Positions 1 through 6,948 of a stretch of DNA of 20,841 bases are shown here, piece after piece; position 1 is the first letter of the stretch, and each line of letters begins with the position of its first letter. Source of the DNA: DATCIH01 sp036507955. GTDB taxonomy: Bacteria > Bacillota > Clostridia > Clostridiales > Clostridiaceae. The DNA is taken from NCBI GenBank assembly GCA_036507955.1, contig DATCIH010000065.1, positions 1-20,841 on the forward strand, written 5' to 3'. The notes under the pieces are model-generated. The model searched no databases and was not told where the DNA came from. It saw only the letters and a list, made by a program, of their open reading frames with translations. The position numbers and the translations under genes were made by a program.

Positions 1-355
1 TATTATCTTGAATTAAAGGGATTTAGTGTTTCTATCAACAAAAATAAAAAAACTGGTGAATTTTTAAATACGATATCAATAATTGTAATTAGCTACAATT
101 AGTATATTATTTGAATTCAAATTATTTGCTAACCCTACAGGATTTATTAGATATGATGTGTTAATATTATTAATAAATTTTCTTATGCTACCATTAGCCG
201 TACCTTTTTTCCCTAATAGGAATAAAATACTTAGTAGAGATGCCTATAAAAAAGAGCAGAAAGAGTTAAAGAAAACATTTAATATTTTCACAGCAATATA
301 TGTAATATGCACATTATTAGGAATTATATATATTATTTATAGACGTTTTAATTAG
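1..355 (+). pseudogene. Small membrane protein, 5'-truncated by the window edge and probably frameshifted
   Basis: One reading frame is open from base 1 to a TAG at 100-102. A second frame, shifted by one base, is open from 89 to the TAA at 353-355. The two overlap only at 89-102. The second frame holds two hydrophobic stretches: one begins LILLINFLMLPLAVPFF and the other IYVICTLLGIIYIIY. They are joined by a Lys-rich loop. The only possible start inside it (GTG at 158) has no Shine-Dalgarno sequence, and apparently coding sequence (NPTGFIRYDV) continues upstream of it. I read this as the end of one membrane protein broken by a single-base indel near 89-102. I do not recognise the family. Alternatively the 65-aa frame is a real small gene with poor initiation signals. 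Confidence 0.4.
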
Positions 356-465
356 TTCATTACAATACCTAAATAATATTAATATAATCTACTATGGCTT
401 AATATCCAACATATAAGATTGATGAAACTTTAAGAATTAGACGAACTAATTGAAAGTCTGAACCA

Positions 466-1776
466 TTAATCGCTTTTATCAAAGATACTTTTAATAAAAT
501 TCATATTGCCGAAACAATGTATATGGGCATATGTTCCTATGGTACTATTTTTATGATAGCCTGAGTCACTCTCCGTTACACCTTCATCAGCACTTATTTT
601 AAATATTGTTTCTTCCTTCAAAGCTACAAAGGAATTATGGAACTGGTGACAATTTATTTTCAAGTTTTCTTCTACCATAGAATTTTCTTTAGCTACTCTT
701 ACCTGGGCATAGCCGAAATTTTGTAGTACTGTACCCATATGTGCAGTTCCCTGAAAGAATCCTACAGTAGCTTGGCCCTCTATGCTATTAGTTAGATACA
801 TTAGGCCACCACATTCTGCATAACATTTAAGTCCATTATTAAGAGAGTTCTTTATGCTATTTAGCATGGATTTATTGTTGCTTAATTCTGATATAAATAC
901 TTCTGGATATCCTCCACCTAGGTATAAAAAGTCAATATCCTCAGGTAGTTTTTCATCTTTTAAGGGGCTAAAATATACCACAGTCCCAAGTTCCTCTAAA
1001 AGTTCAATATTTTCTTTATAATAGAAATTGAAAGCTCTATCATAAGCTACAGCTGTTTTTAATCCCATATTATCCATGTGGAAATTATCTTGGAATTCTT
1101 CAGCTTCCTTAAATTCATGTAGTAAGCTATCAATATCCACATACGCCTCTAAGTGTTGGCTACAGATTTCAATTTTATTATCTAAATCATCTACTTCACT
1201 GCTTTGTACAAGACCTAAATGTCTGCTTTTAAGCGCTAAGTTTTCATCCTTTGGGACATATCCAAATACTTTTAAGTTAGGACTACAATTTTTCTCTATT
1301 GCCGCCTTTAATAGTTTGTAATACTTCTCATTAATATTATTTAAAATCACACCTACTACATTGGCAGCTTCGAAATTACAAATCCCATTTAATTCAGCAC
1401 AAAGGGTTACGCTCTGTGCTTGTGGAGTTATAACTAAAACTATTGGTAGATTAAGAATCCTTGCTAAATGTGCAGTAGAATATTCTGAATCTATTCCCTT
1501 ACCATCATATAAACCCATTACCCCTTCAACTACTCCAAACTCACCTTTACCTCTACTGTAAGCAGCCTTTGCTCCTGCCTCTCCCATAAGAAATAGATCT
1601 AAATTTCTTGAAGCTTTTCCTGTTACATGTTTGTGAAAAGCCGTGTCTATATAATCTGGGCCAACTTTATATCCTTGAACCTCAAATCCCCTTTTAATAA
1701 TTGCTTTCATAATTCCTAAGGTAAGAGTTGTTTTCCCCCCTCCACTACAATTAGAGGATATTACCATACTTTTCAT
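466..1776 (-). CDS. cbiA: Cobyrinate a,c-diamide synthase (CbiA/CobB family)
   Basis: The enzyme amidates the a and c acetate side chains of cobyrinate, using glutamine and ATP, in cobalamin synthesis in the cytoplasm. The N-terminal half is a dethiobiotin-synthetase-like P-loop domain with GGGKTT near residues 12-17, then VGPDYIDTAFH (38-48) and EGVMGLYDG (84-92). The C-terminal half is a class I glutamine amidotransferase with the nucleophile Cys322 in AECGG and a His-containing GTYAHIH near 414-420. The product is 436 aa, normal for the family. I chose the ATG at 1776 because AGGTGG (1786-1791) lies 9 nt upstream and MKSMVISSNCSGGGKTT is a typical family start. A longer frame opening with TTG at 1833 begins inside the leader hairpin and is unlikely. 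No other cobalamin gene is in the window. The family also includes amidases for related tetrapyrroles, but CbiA fits best. Confidence 0.9.
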   Translation of the reverse strand: MKSMVISSNCSGGGKTTLTLGIMKAIIKRGFEVQGYKVGPDYIDTAFHKHVTGKASRNLDLFLMGEAGAKAAYSRGKGEFGVVEGVMGLYDGKGIDSEYSTAHLARILNLPIVLVITPQAQSVTLCAELNGICNFEAANVVGVILNNINEKYYKLLKAAIEKNCSPNLKVFGYVPKDENLALKSRHLGLVQSSEVDDLDNKIEICSQHLEAYVDIDSLLHEFKEAEEFQDNFHMDNMGLKTAVAYDRAFNFYYKENIELLEELGTVVYFSPLKDEKLPEDIDFLYLGGGYPEVFISELSNNKSMLNSIKNSLNNGLKCYAECGGLMYLTNSIEGQATVGFFQGTAHMGTVLQNFGYAQVRVAKENSMVEENLKINCHQFHNSFVALKEETIFKISADEGVTESDSGYHKNSTIGTYAHIHCFGNMNFIKSIFDKSD

Positions 1777-1810
1777 CTTACATATCCACCTCTCTTTCTT
1801 TTCCATAGGC

Positions 1811-1853
1811 ATAAAACAAAATACCCCTGCCAATTTTGATGTGGCAAGGGTAT
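1811..1853 (-). terminator. Terminator-like hairpin in the cbiA leader (possible attenuator)
   Basis: The 12-nt arms ATACCCTTGCCA (1853-1842) and TGGCAGGGGTAT (1832-1821) pair with a single G-U around a 9-nt loop. TTTGTTTTAT (1820-1811) follows. The hairpin sits between the cbiA promoter (1870-1898) and its ribosome binding site (1786-1791), so transcripts from that promoter must read through it. This suggests attenuation. It could instead be a leftover terminator or an mRNA-stabilising 5' hairpin. Confidence 0.65.
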
Positions 1854-1869
1854 AATTAGCCTGTAACTT

Positions 1870-1898
1870 ATTATACTTATATATATTTTATTTTTCAA
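1870..1898 (-). promoter_or_regulatory. Sigma-A promoter for cbiA
   Basis: The minus strand has TTGAAA (1898-1893), a 17-bp AT-rich spacer and a perfect TATAAT (1875-1870). The predicted start near 1863 would give a leader of about 87 nt to the cbiA ATG. No cobalamin riboswitch fits in so short a leader, and I saw no B12-box-like sequence upstream. Confidence 0.7.
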
Positions 1899-1936
1899 TG
1901 TAATAATTAGAACTAGACTGTTGATTCATTTACTTT

Positions 1937-2266
1937 TAGAGATTTATTCTTTGATAGTAAAGCCTAGTTCATACAGATCCTCCAATAGATATTGTGGCTT
2001 TGAAATTATATTTATTTTGCTATAAAAGGGTTCCTTTTCTTCTATTGTACTCAATAAGGCTAATTTTTCCCTTATTGAAAGACTAGTTATTTTTAAGATT
2101 TCTTCACTTGGTCCTATAACTCCCTCTTCTATAATCTCATCAATCCCCTCTAAACTTTCTGTTATAAAACTTGGGTGTTACCATAGGAAGCTACATAGCC
2201 AATATCATATATTCCTATTCTTCCTGCTCTTCCAGCTATCTGCTTCACTTCTTGAGAGTTTAGAAA
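1937..2266 (-). pseudogene. Decayed duplicate of the Suv3-like helicase gene (C-terminal fragment)
   Basis: This stretch aligns with 5251-5342 and 5493-5740 of the intact helicase gene at 5144-6901, with roughly 20 substitutions over about 330 bases. The 158 bp between those two blocks are missing. The junction falls at the repeated CTATAAA present on both sides of the gap in the parent (5335 and 5493), which suggests a microhomology deletion. Three further single-base deletions are visible. Neither the 158-bp loss nor the small indels preserve the frame, so it cannot encode the protein. The surviving part covers the end of the second RecA-like domain, including the helicase motif VI region, and part of the C-terminal domain. 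Similarity stops abruptly after TAGAAA at 2261-2266, where intron-like sequence begins. Confidence 0.88.
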
Positions 2267-2475
2267 GAAAGCTCAGCCGTTCCCTCTTCCCAAGGGTAAC
2301 TGTGTGACTCGGGGAAAACAGTAAATTCATGAGGTAATGTACAGTTAGGTAGACTACCTAAGCCATCACAGACTAGGCAGTAGATGAAGATAGTACAGTT
2401 AGTAGCTAAGAATTAGCTTTTCAGTTTTGTAGTTATTTCTTAGCTCGCCTCTACTATATTTCCAAACAAATCCAA
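2267..2475 (+). mobile_element. Probable group II intron remnant (domain I-like RNA segment, no ORF)
   Basis: The sequence is far less AT-rich than its flanks and looks like structured RNA. AACTGT (2298-2303) can pair with ACAGTT (2341-2346), enclosing GTAAATTCATGAGGTAATG. Then come CCTAAGCC, ACTAGGCAG and a GATGAAGATAG stretch, and a GCTAAGAA...TTCTTAGC pairing near 2413-2454. From memory, this order of elements resembles domain I of bacterial group II introns. No reverse-transcriptase ORF, domain V or clear 5' GUGYG boundary is present, so only a fragment remains. The right limit is approximate. Another structured-RNA origin is possible. Confidence 0.4.
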
Positions 2476-2892
2476 TCTTTTATTAATCTTATTAAACTAT
2501 GCCTGAATAAAGATGTATTCTTATAAAGATATCTTTATTTAAATAGTAATATTCACTGAAAAAGTCATGATGAAAATAAGTCTAGCTATCGCTAATTTAA
2601 ATATTGAAAAATTAATAATGTAAAAAAAGAAACAAATTAAGGAAATGGAACAATCCTGGAGGAGATGTCCCAAAACGGGCTGTCTTTATATTTTTAAGGT
2701 TTCCCACACGACCTTCTTCCACTAAATGGGTGATTCCATTTACTGGATGCTACTAAAGAGGTAAGATTGATTGGATTTTGATTGGTTAAATAATATACAG
2801 CGATAAAGCTATAGTAGTAGCTCGACCCATTATTATATCGAAATTAATGTAAAATATTTTGTTACTTAAAATTTCAATAAATTTGTAAAGAA
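2476..2892. other. Intergenic DNA with no gene recognised
   Basis: I see no convincing coding sequence. There is a weak AT-only hairpin (arms 2506-2514 and 2531-2539) without a T-run. A patch at 2660-2690 containing GGAGATGTCCCAAAAC is reminiscent of insertion-sequence ends, but I found no partner end. The stretch fits the decayed character of 1937-2475. Confidence 0.4.
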
Positions 2893-2921
2893 TTGACATT
2901 TCGTTCTTTTTCGGCTATAAT
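2893..2921 (+). promoter_or_regulatory. Near-consensus sigma-A promoter of the AAA ATPase gene
   Basis: TTGACA (2893-2898) and TATAAT (2916-2921) are both perfect, with a 17-bp spacer. The predicted start is near 2928, about 30 nt before the ATG at 2959. Confidence 0.85.
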
Positions 2922-2947
2922 GAGGTTAAAGTAGATATAAGCCGAAA
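2909..2947. repeat. Inverted repeat spanning the -10 box and the ribosome binding site
   Basis: TTTCGGCT (2909-2916) overlaps the first base of the -10 box, and its complement AGCCGAAA (2940-2947) runs into the AAAGGAG ribosome binding site. The left arm lies upstream of the predicted transcription start, so it would not be in the mRNA. A DNA operator is therefore more likely than an RNA hairpin. An 8-bp repeat could also arise by chance. Confidence 0.4.
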
Positions 2948-2958
2948 GGAGATTGTGA

Positions 2959-4182
2959 ATGTATATTAAAAGAGATATGGAAAATATAGTTTTAAAACTT
3001 ACAAAAGAGTATCCTGCGATACTCATAACAGGTCCCAGACAAGTTGGAAAAACTACTATGCTTCAAAACATAATGAAAGGCACAAATAGAACTTATGTTA
3101 GCCTTGATGACTTGAATGCAAGAAGTTTAGCAAAAGCTGACCCAGTTATGTTTTTTCAAGTATATAAAACACCTATTCTTATAGATGAAGTACAATATGC
3201 ACCAGAATTGTTCACCTATATTAAAATAATGGTTGATAAAAACCATAATCCTGGAGAATTTTGGCTTACAGGTTCTCAGATTCTCAAACTTATGGGTGGT
3301 GTTCAGGAAAGTTTGGCTGGGAGAGTTGCTGTTTTAAGCTTATCTTCACTTTCACAAAATGAAATATATAATCAAGACGAACTCAAACCATTCAGTCTTG
3401 ATTTTACGGTACTTGCTGAAAAGCAAAAAAATACTTTACCCACAACTGTTACAGATATTTTTAAAAGAATTTTTAAAGGAAGTATGCCTGCTTTAGTTAG
3501 CGGAGTTTATTTAGATAAAAACATCTTTTATAGCAGTTATGTAAGCACATATATTGAAAGAGACATAAAAGAAATATCTGGAAGTATTGATAGTCTTGCT
3601 TTTTTTAAATTCATTACCTCTGTGTCCGCAAGGACTTCTCAACTAATTAATTATGCTGACATAGCAAGAGATGCGGACATAGACCAAGTTACCGCTAAAA
3701 AATGGCTTGGAATACTTGAAACTTTGGGACTTATATTCTACCTACACCCATTTTCAAATAACACTTTAAAGAGAACCATTAAAACTCCAAAACTTTATTT
3801 TTATGATACAGGTTTAGTTTCATATCTTGCAAAATGGTCCTCAGCGGAGACATTAGAAGCTGGTGCTATGAACGGGGCAATATTTGAAAACTATGTTATC
3901 AGTGAAATTATGAAGTCTTTTTATAATTCCGCTACAACGCCATTCATCTACTATTACCGTGATAAGGATGCAAGAGAAATCGATATAATTATGGAGAAGG
4001 ATGGTAATTTATATCCAATAGAGATTAAAAAATCAGCGAACCCAGCCTCACAATTAACAGGAGTTTTTAAATTAATTGATAAGTCGTCCTTAATCAGGAG
4101 CACAGGGGCAGTTCTTTGTATGGCAAATAACCTATCCGCTTTTAATACAAATGAATTAATCGTTCCAGTTAGTTTGATATAA
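2959..4182 (+). CDS. AAA-family ATPase with DUF4143-type C-terminal domain
   Basis: This 407-aa protein belongs to the widespread bacterial and archaeal AAA/DUF4143 family, whose biological role is largely undefined. Walker A is GPRQVGKT (residues 25-32), Walker B is ILIDEVQ (73-79), and WLTGSQ (102-107) and SLAGRV (118-123) are conserved family motifs. The C-terminal part from about residue 195 is DUF4143-like. It ends in REID (339-342), then EIK (355-357), a spacing reminiscent of PD-(D/E)xK nuclease folds. Length is normal and no damage is visible. AGGAG lies 7 nt before the ATG. The gene stands alone on the plus strand between decayed DNA and a minus-strand operon, behind a strong promoter, which is consistent with acquisition as a single-gene unit. 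Whether it cuts nucleic acid is not known. Confidence 0.88.
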   Translation: MYIKRDMENIVLKLTKEYPAILITGPRQVGKTTMLQNIMKGTNRTYVSLDDLNARSLAKADPVMFFQVYKTPILIDEVQYAPELFTYIKIMVDKNHNPGEFWLTGSQILKLMGGVQESLAGRVAVLSLSSLSQNEIYNQDELKPFSLDFTVLAEKQKNTLPTTVTDIFKRIFKGSMPALVSGVYLDKNIFYSSYVSTYIERDIKEISGSIDSLAFFKFITSVSARTSQLINYADIARDADIDQVTAKKWLGILETLGLIFYLHPFSNNTLKRTIKTPKLYFYDTGLVSYLAKWSSAETLEAGAMNGAIFENYVISEIMKSFYNSATTPFIYYYRDKDAREIDIIMEKDGNLYPIEIKKSANPASQLTGVFKLIDKSSLIRSTGAVLCMANNLSAFNTNELIVPVSLI

Positions 4183-4468
4183 ATATTAGCAACAAGAACC
4201 TAGTTTGATATTTAAAATCATATTTTGCTACAGTTCAGATGTAGCATCGATAAATAAGTTCTCTAAATATAATATAGTGACCTTATACAATTATTATATT
4301 TTTAAAGTTATAATCAATGTCCCTATGTAATTAGGCAAAAAAACCAATTAGCTAATGTAGCTTTTGTTAGGTCAAAGATATCTTTTGCAACGGCTTTTAG
4401 TTCGTTACTATAGGTTACTACATTATTTTGTTGTTTAGCAATATCATAGTTACCTACATGAAAAAAAT
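4183..4468. other. Intergenic stretch after the AAA ATPase gene
   Basis: I found no plus-strand terminator or complete gene here. The only coding hint is the minus-strand frame at 4323-4460, listed separately. The rest (4183-4322) is AT-rich and featureless to me. Confidence 0.4.
4323..4460 (-). pseudogene. Possible gene fossil, about 45 codons
   Basis: A minus-strand frame ends at TAG (4323-4325). It reads as plausible protein, including ELKAVAKDIFDLTKATLANW, an amphipathic helical stretch. It has no start codon or ribosome binding site, and it lies just beyond the terminator of the minus-strand operon. I do not recognise the family. It may be the tail of a lost gene, or chance. Confidence 0.25.
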
Positions 4469-4515
4469 AAGACCTAGAGGGGAATCTCAATATAGTGATT
4501 CCTCCTCTAGGTCTT
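4469..4515 (-). terminator. Strong intrinsic terminator of the minus-strand operon
   Basis: Arms at 4469-4486 and 4497-4515 pair almost perfectly, with one bulged base, around a 10-nt loop. On the minus strand the stem (ending in GGTCTT) is followed by ATTTTTTTC. It closes the operon that includes 4576-7830. A shorter T-rich stretch on the plus side may let it also stop transcripts from the ATPase gene. Confidence 0.85.
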
Positions 4516-4575
4516 TGTCCTAAAAAGTGTATATACTTTCTGTATCCTGGGATACTTTTAAGCTTTATATGTCAA

Positions 4576-4755
4576 TTATGATTGATCAATCCACTTTTCT
4601 TTAGCTTTTATTACATCTGCTTCCGAGAGATGAGTTTGTGCTACTATCTCAGTCATTCCACAACCTTTGTCTATCATTTCCTTAGCTTTTTCCATAGCCT
4701 ATTCATGATTACCCCATTCATGATTACCTTTGTTCATATGTATATTATCATCCAT
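4576..4755 (-). pseudogene. Small gene interrupted by an in-frame TAG in a tandem duplication
   Basis: A very good ribosome binding site (AAAGGAGG, about 8 nt upstream) precedes the ATG at 4755. The frame runs 60 codons to TAA at 4576-4578, but codon 19 is TAG (4699-4701). The N-terminal part is MDDNIHMNKGNHEWGNHE. After the stop the frame continues as a sensible helical segment (AMEKAKEMIDKGCGMTEIVA and on), ending KAKEKWIDQS. NHEW is encoded in a 15-bp unit that is duplicated, and the second copy carries TAG where the first has TGG. The simplest reading is an ancestral protein of about 54 residues, now truncated. The downstream half could only be made by reinitiation at the ATG two codons after the stop, or by readthrough. 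I do not recognise the family, though the second half looks like a small helix-turn-helix. Confidence 0.65.
4701..4730. repeat. 15-bp tandem duplication inside the small broken gene
   Basis: ATTCATGATTACC occurs at 4701-4713 and again at 4716-4728, a period of 15 bp, so it adds five codons without shifting the frame. Confidence 0.85.
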
Positions 4756-4841
4756 TATAAATTTCCTCCTTTAGATAAATTAATTTCTACCTTTAGTTTC
4801 TACCTATAACAGATTTTTTATACAAAATGAATATAATTTGC

Positions 4842-5063
4842 TTATATTTCATAACTGCCATATTTTTTTGCTGTTTTCCAAGTCTTACCGTACAAAGATT
4901 TAGGATTATTATTAGGTTTTATGCCTCTAAATTCTTCTCTGATTATAGCTCTTGCAATGGACTGAAACTTGATATATGCTCTCTCATCCACTTCTTGACC
5001 AACCATATTTTTCATTATTAACTCATTGATTTTTTTATTTACAGCTCTATCGAATTTATTCAT
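4842..5063 (-). CDS. Hypothetical 73-aa protein
   Basis: This is a small, highly charged, probably helical protein starting MNKFDRAVNKKINELIMK and ending in a basic stretch (KTWKTAKKYGSYEI). AGGAGTGA lies a few bases before the ATG, a good ribosome binding site. It is 80 bp downstream of the Suv3-like helicase gene, on the same strand and before the shared terminator, so it is probably cotranscribed. There is no signal peptide, membrane segment or Cys motif. I do not recognise the family. Its charge would suit a nucleic-acid or protein-binding accessory of the helicase, but that rests only on position. Confidence 0.6.
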   Translation of the reverse strand: MNKFDRAVNKKINELIMKNMVGQEVDERAYIKFQSIARAIIREEFRGIKPNNNPKSLYGKTWKTAKKYGSYEI

Positions 5064-5143
5064 CTAACTCACTCCTATACATTATTACAATCATCAATAT
5101 TATTATCCATTCAGTCACAATTTATCCATTATGCCTTCACCTA

Positions 5144-6901
5144 TTATATGCTTTTCAAGATAGAATTGATGTCTTCACTTACTTTTATCCTATTCTCATA
5201 TACCCATTCCTCATCAAAATCTATATTAAAGGCTTTCGAAAAGGAGTAATAGAGATTTATTCTTTGATAGTAAAGTTCTAGTTCATACAGATCCTCCAAT
5301 AGATATTCAGGCTTTGAAATTATCTTTCTTTTTGCTATAAACTGTTCATCTACATAACTTAAAAATGTCCCCATCATATCATTATTGGCTACATCAAAAG
5401 GTATTTTTAATAGTGTCCATTGGGTTCTTTGGTCTAAGTGTAAACTTCTTATATTATCAAGTACTATTAAATATTGGTTTATATCCATTTTTCTATAAAA
5501 TGGTATCTTTTCTTCTTTTGTACTCCATAAGGTTAATTTTTCCCTTAGTGAAAGACTAGTTATTTTTAAGATTTCTTCACTTGGTCCTATAACTCCCTCT
5601 TCTATAATCTCATCAAGCCCCTCTAAACTTTCCGTTATAAAAGCCTGGGTATTGCCATAGGAAGCTACATAACCAATGTCATATATTCCTATTCTTCCAG
5701 CTCTTCCAGCTATCTGCTTCACTTCTTGAGAGTTTAGAAATCTTACCTCATTCCCATCAAACTTTTTAATATCCATAAATATAATTCTTTTTATAGGAAG
5801 ATTCACTCCCATTCCTATGGCATCCGTGGATATTAAAATTGTATTTTCCTTTTTAATAAATAAATTATACTGTTTTTTTCTCACCTCAGGAGGTAGATCC
5901 CCATATATTATACTTGCCTTTACGCCAAGATTTGAGTAATGATAGGCTAGCTCTAGTACTCTCTTCTTTGAGAATACCACTAAGGCATCCCCCTTCTGAA
6001 TGTGCTTATAAGAAAAGGCTTTATCCTGCTGCAATAGAGGAATCTTTCTTTTATATTCCTTAAACTCATATTCATCTCCGCAGTCCTCTATTATCTCGAA
6101 AAGCAATTCTTTTGCATTAAATGCTCCACATATATGAATCTCTCTACATTTTAGTCCTAAAAGAGCTCGTGTCCAAGCAGCGCCTCTCTGATCATCCTTT
6201 ATCATCTGAATCTCATCTATAATTGCAACCTCATACTCTTTCTTTGTATTTAATTTTTCTATAGTACAAGAAATATGTGTTGCTCCTTCTATAATTATTT
6301 CCTCTTCTCCAGTGATAAGGCTGCATTTCACTCCCTCTCTATTCAACTTCTCAAAATTCTCTAAAGCTAGTATTCTTAAAGGTGACAGATAGATGCCCTT
6401 GGTGGCATGCTTAAGCTGCTCCATAGCATTATAGGTTTTCCCAGTATTTGTCTCACCTAAATGAAGATAAAACTTTCGTTTAATGCTTCTAGCTTCCTTA
6501 TATTCATCCTTTGGGTTAGCAGGAAACACTCTATCAAACTCACTTGAAATAAAATCAGGAATATGTTCAGTTATAAGTACACTTATTATCCCTGATTTAT
6601 AATAGCTTCCCCGCTTACCTTTTACTACATCCTCAAATTTAAAGGTTGTATTGTTTTTCTTGTTATAATCCTTAATAAGTCTAATAGATATTGTCTCTAA
6701 TAACTGTGAATATTTCTCATAAACAATTCTATACTCACTAAAATTATCTTTTTCATATTCTTTTAAAACCTTTATCTTTTTTCTAACTGCAGCTTCACTT
6801 TCCCATAACGCATTCTCTTTAGTGTGCTTAGTTATTTCTTCAATTTGATTAAATTGGTCTTTTATTTTTATAAAATCTCTTTGATTTCCACCTTTTTTCA
6901 T
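5144..6901 (-). CDS. Suv3-like superfamily 2 RNA helicase
   Basis: This 585-aa protein resembles the Suv3/SUPV3L1 helicase of the mitochondrial RNA degradosome, which also has clostridial homologues. It would unwind RNA with ATP in the cytoplasm. The first RecA-like domain has motif I GETNTGKT (149-156), motif II DEIQ (229-232) and CGA (258-260). The second has STDAIGMGVNLP (358-369) and motif VI QIAGRAGR (396-403). The first 130 residues are charged and helical, without a known domain. The rest (about 430-585) matches the Suv3-type C-terminal region. GAGGTGG lies just before the ATG. A sugar-epimerase-like gene is 47 bp upstream, and a small unknown gene follows. A broken copy of its 3' part lies at 1937-2266. 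The RNA substrate in bacteria is not something I can infer. Confidence 0.85.
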   Translation of the reverse strand: MKKGGNQRDFIKIKDQFNQIEEITKHTKENALWESEAAVRKKIKVLKEYEKDNFSEYRIVYEKYSQLLETISIRLIKDYNKKNNTTFKFEDVVKGKRGSYYKSGIISVLITEHIPDFISSEFDRVFPANPKDEYKEARSIKRKFYLHLGETNTGKTYNAMEQLKHATKGIYLSPLRILALENFEKLNREGVKCSLITGEEEIIIEGATHISCTIEKLNTKKEYEVAIIDEIQMIKDDQRGAAWTRALLGLKCREIHICGAFNAKELLFEIIEDCGDEYEFKEYKRKIPLLQQDKAFSYKHIQKGDALVVFSKKRVLELAYHYSNLGVKASIIYGDLPPEVRKKQYNLFIKKENTILISTDAIGMGVNLPIKRIIFMDIKKFDGNEVRFLNSQEVKQIAGRAGRIGIYDIGYVASYGNTQAFITESLEGLDEIIEEGVIGPSEEILKITSLSLREKLTLWSTKEEKIPFYRKMDINQYLIVLDNIRSLHLDQRTQWTLLKIPFDVANNDMMGTFLSYVDEQFIAKRKIISKPEYLLEDLYELELYYQRINLYYSFSKAFNIDFDEEWVYENRIKVSEDINSILKSI

Positions 6902-6948
6902 GTTTCCACCTCACAAGATTTAATATTCACTTATTCTTGCTTTAAACC

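Noticed and set aside
2656..2700. Insertion-sequence end (GGAGATGTCCCAAAAC)
   Set aside because: It only resembles such ends from memory; there is no partner repeat, transposase or duplication.
1777..2958. Cobalamin riboswitch upstream of the cobyrinate synthase gene
   Set aside because: I found no B12-box-like sequence, and the promoter at 1870-1898 leaves a leader of only about 87 nt, too short for that riboswitch.
4699..4701. TAG read as pyrrolysine or programmed readthrough
   Set aside because: The stop lies in a recent tandem duplication and differs by one base from TGG in the other copy, so mutation explains it. No pyrrolysine genes or downstream element are visible.
2959..5063. AAA ATPase and the small downstream proteins as a toxin-antitoxin or defence cassette
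   Set aside because: The small genes are on the opposite strand and belong to the helicase operon. A single AAA/DUF4143 gene is common and not evidence of defence on its own.
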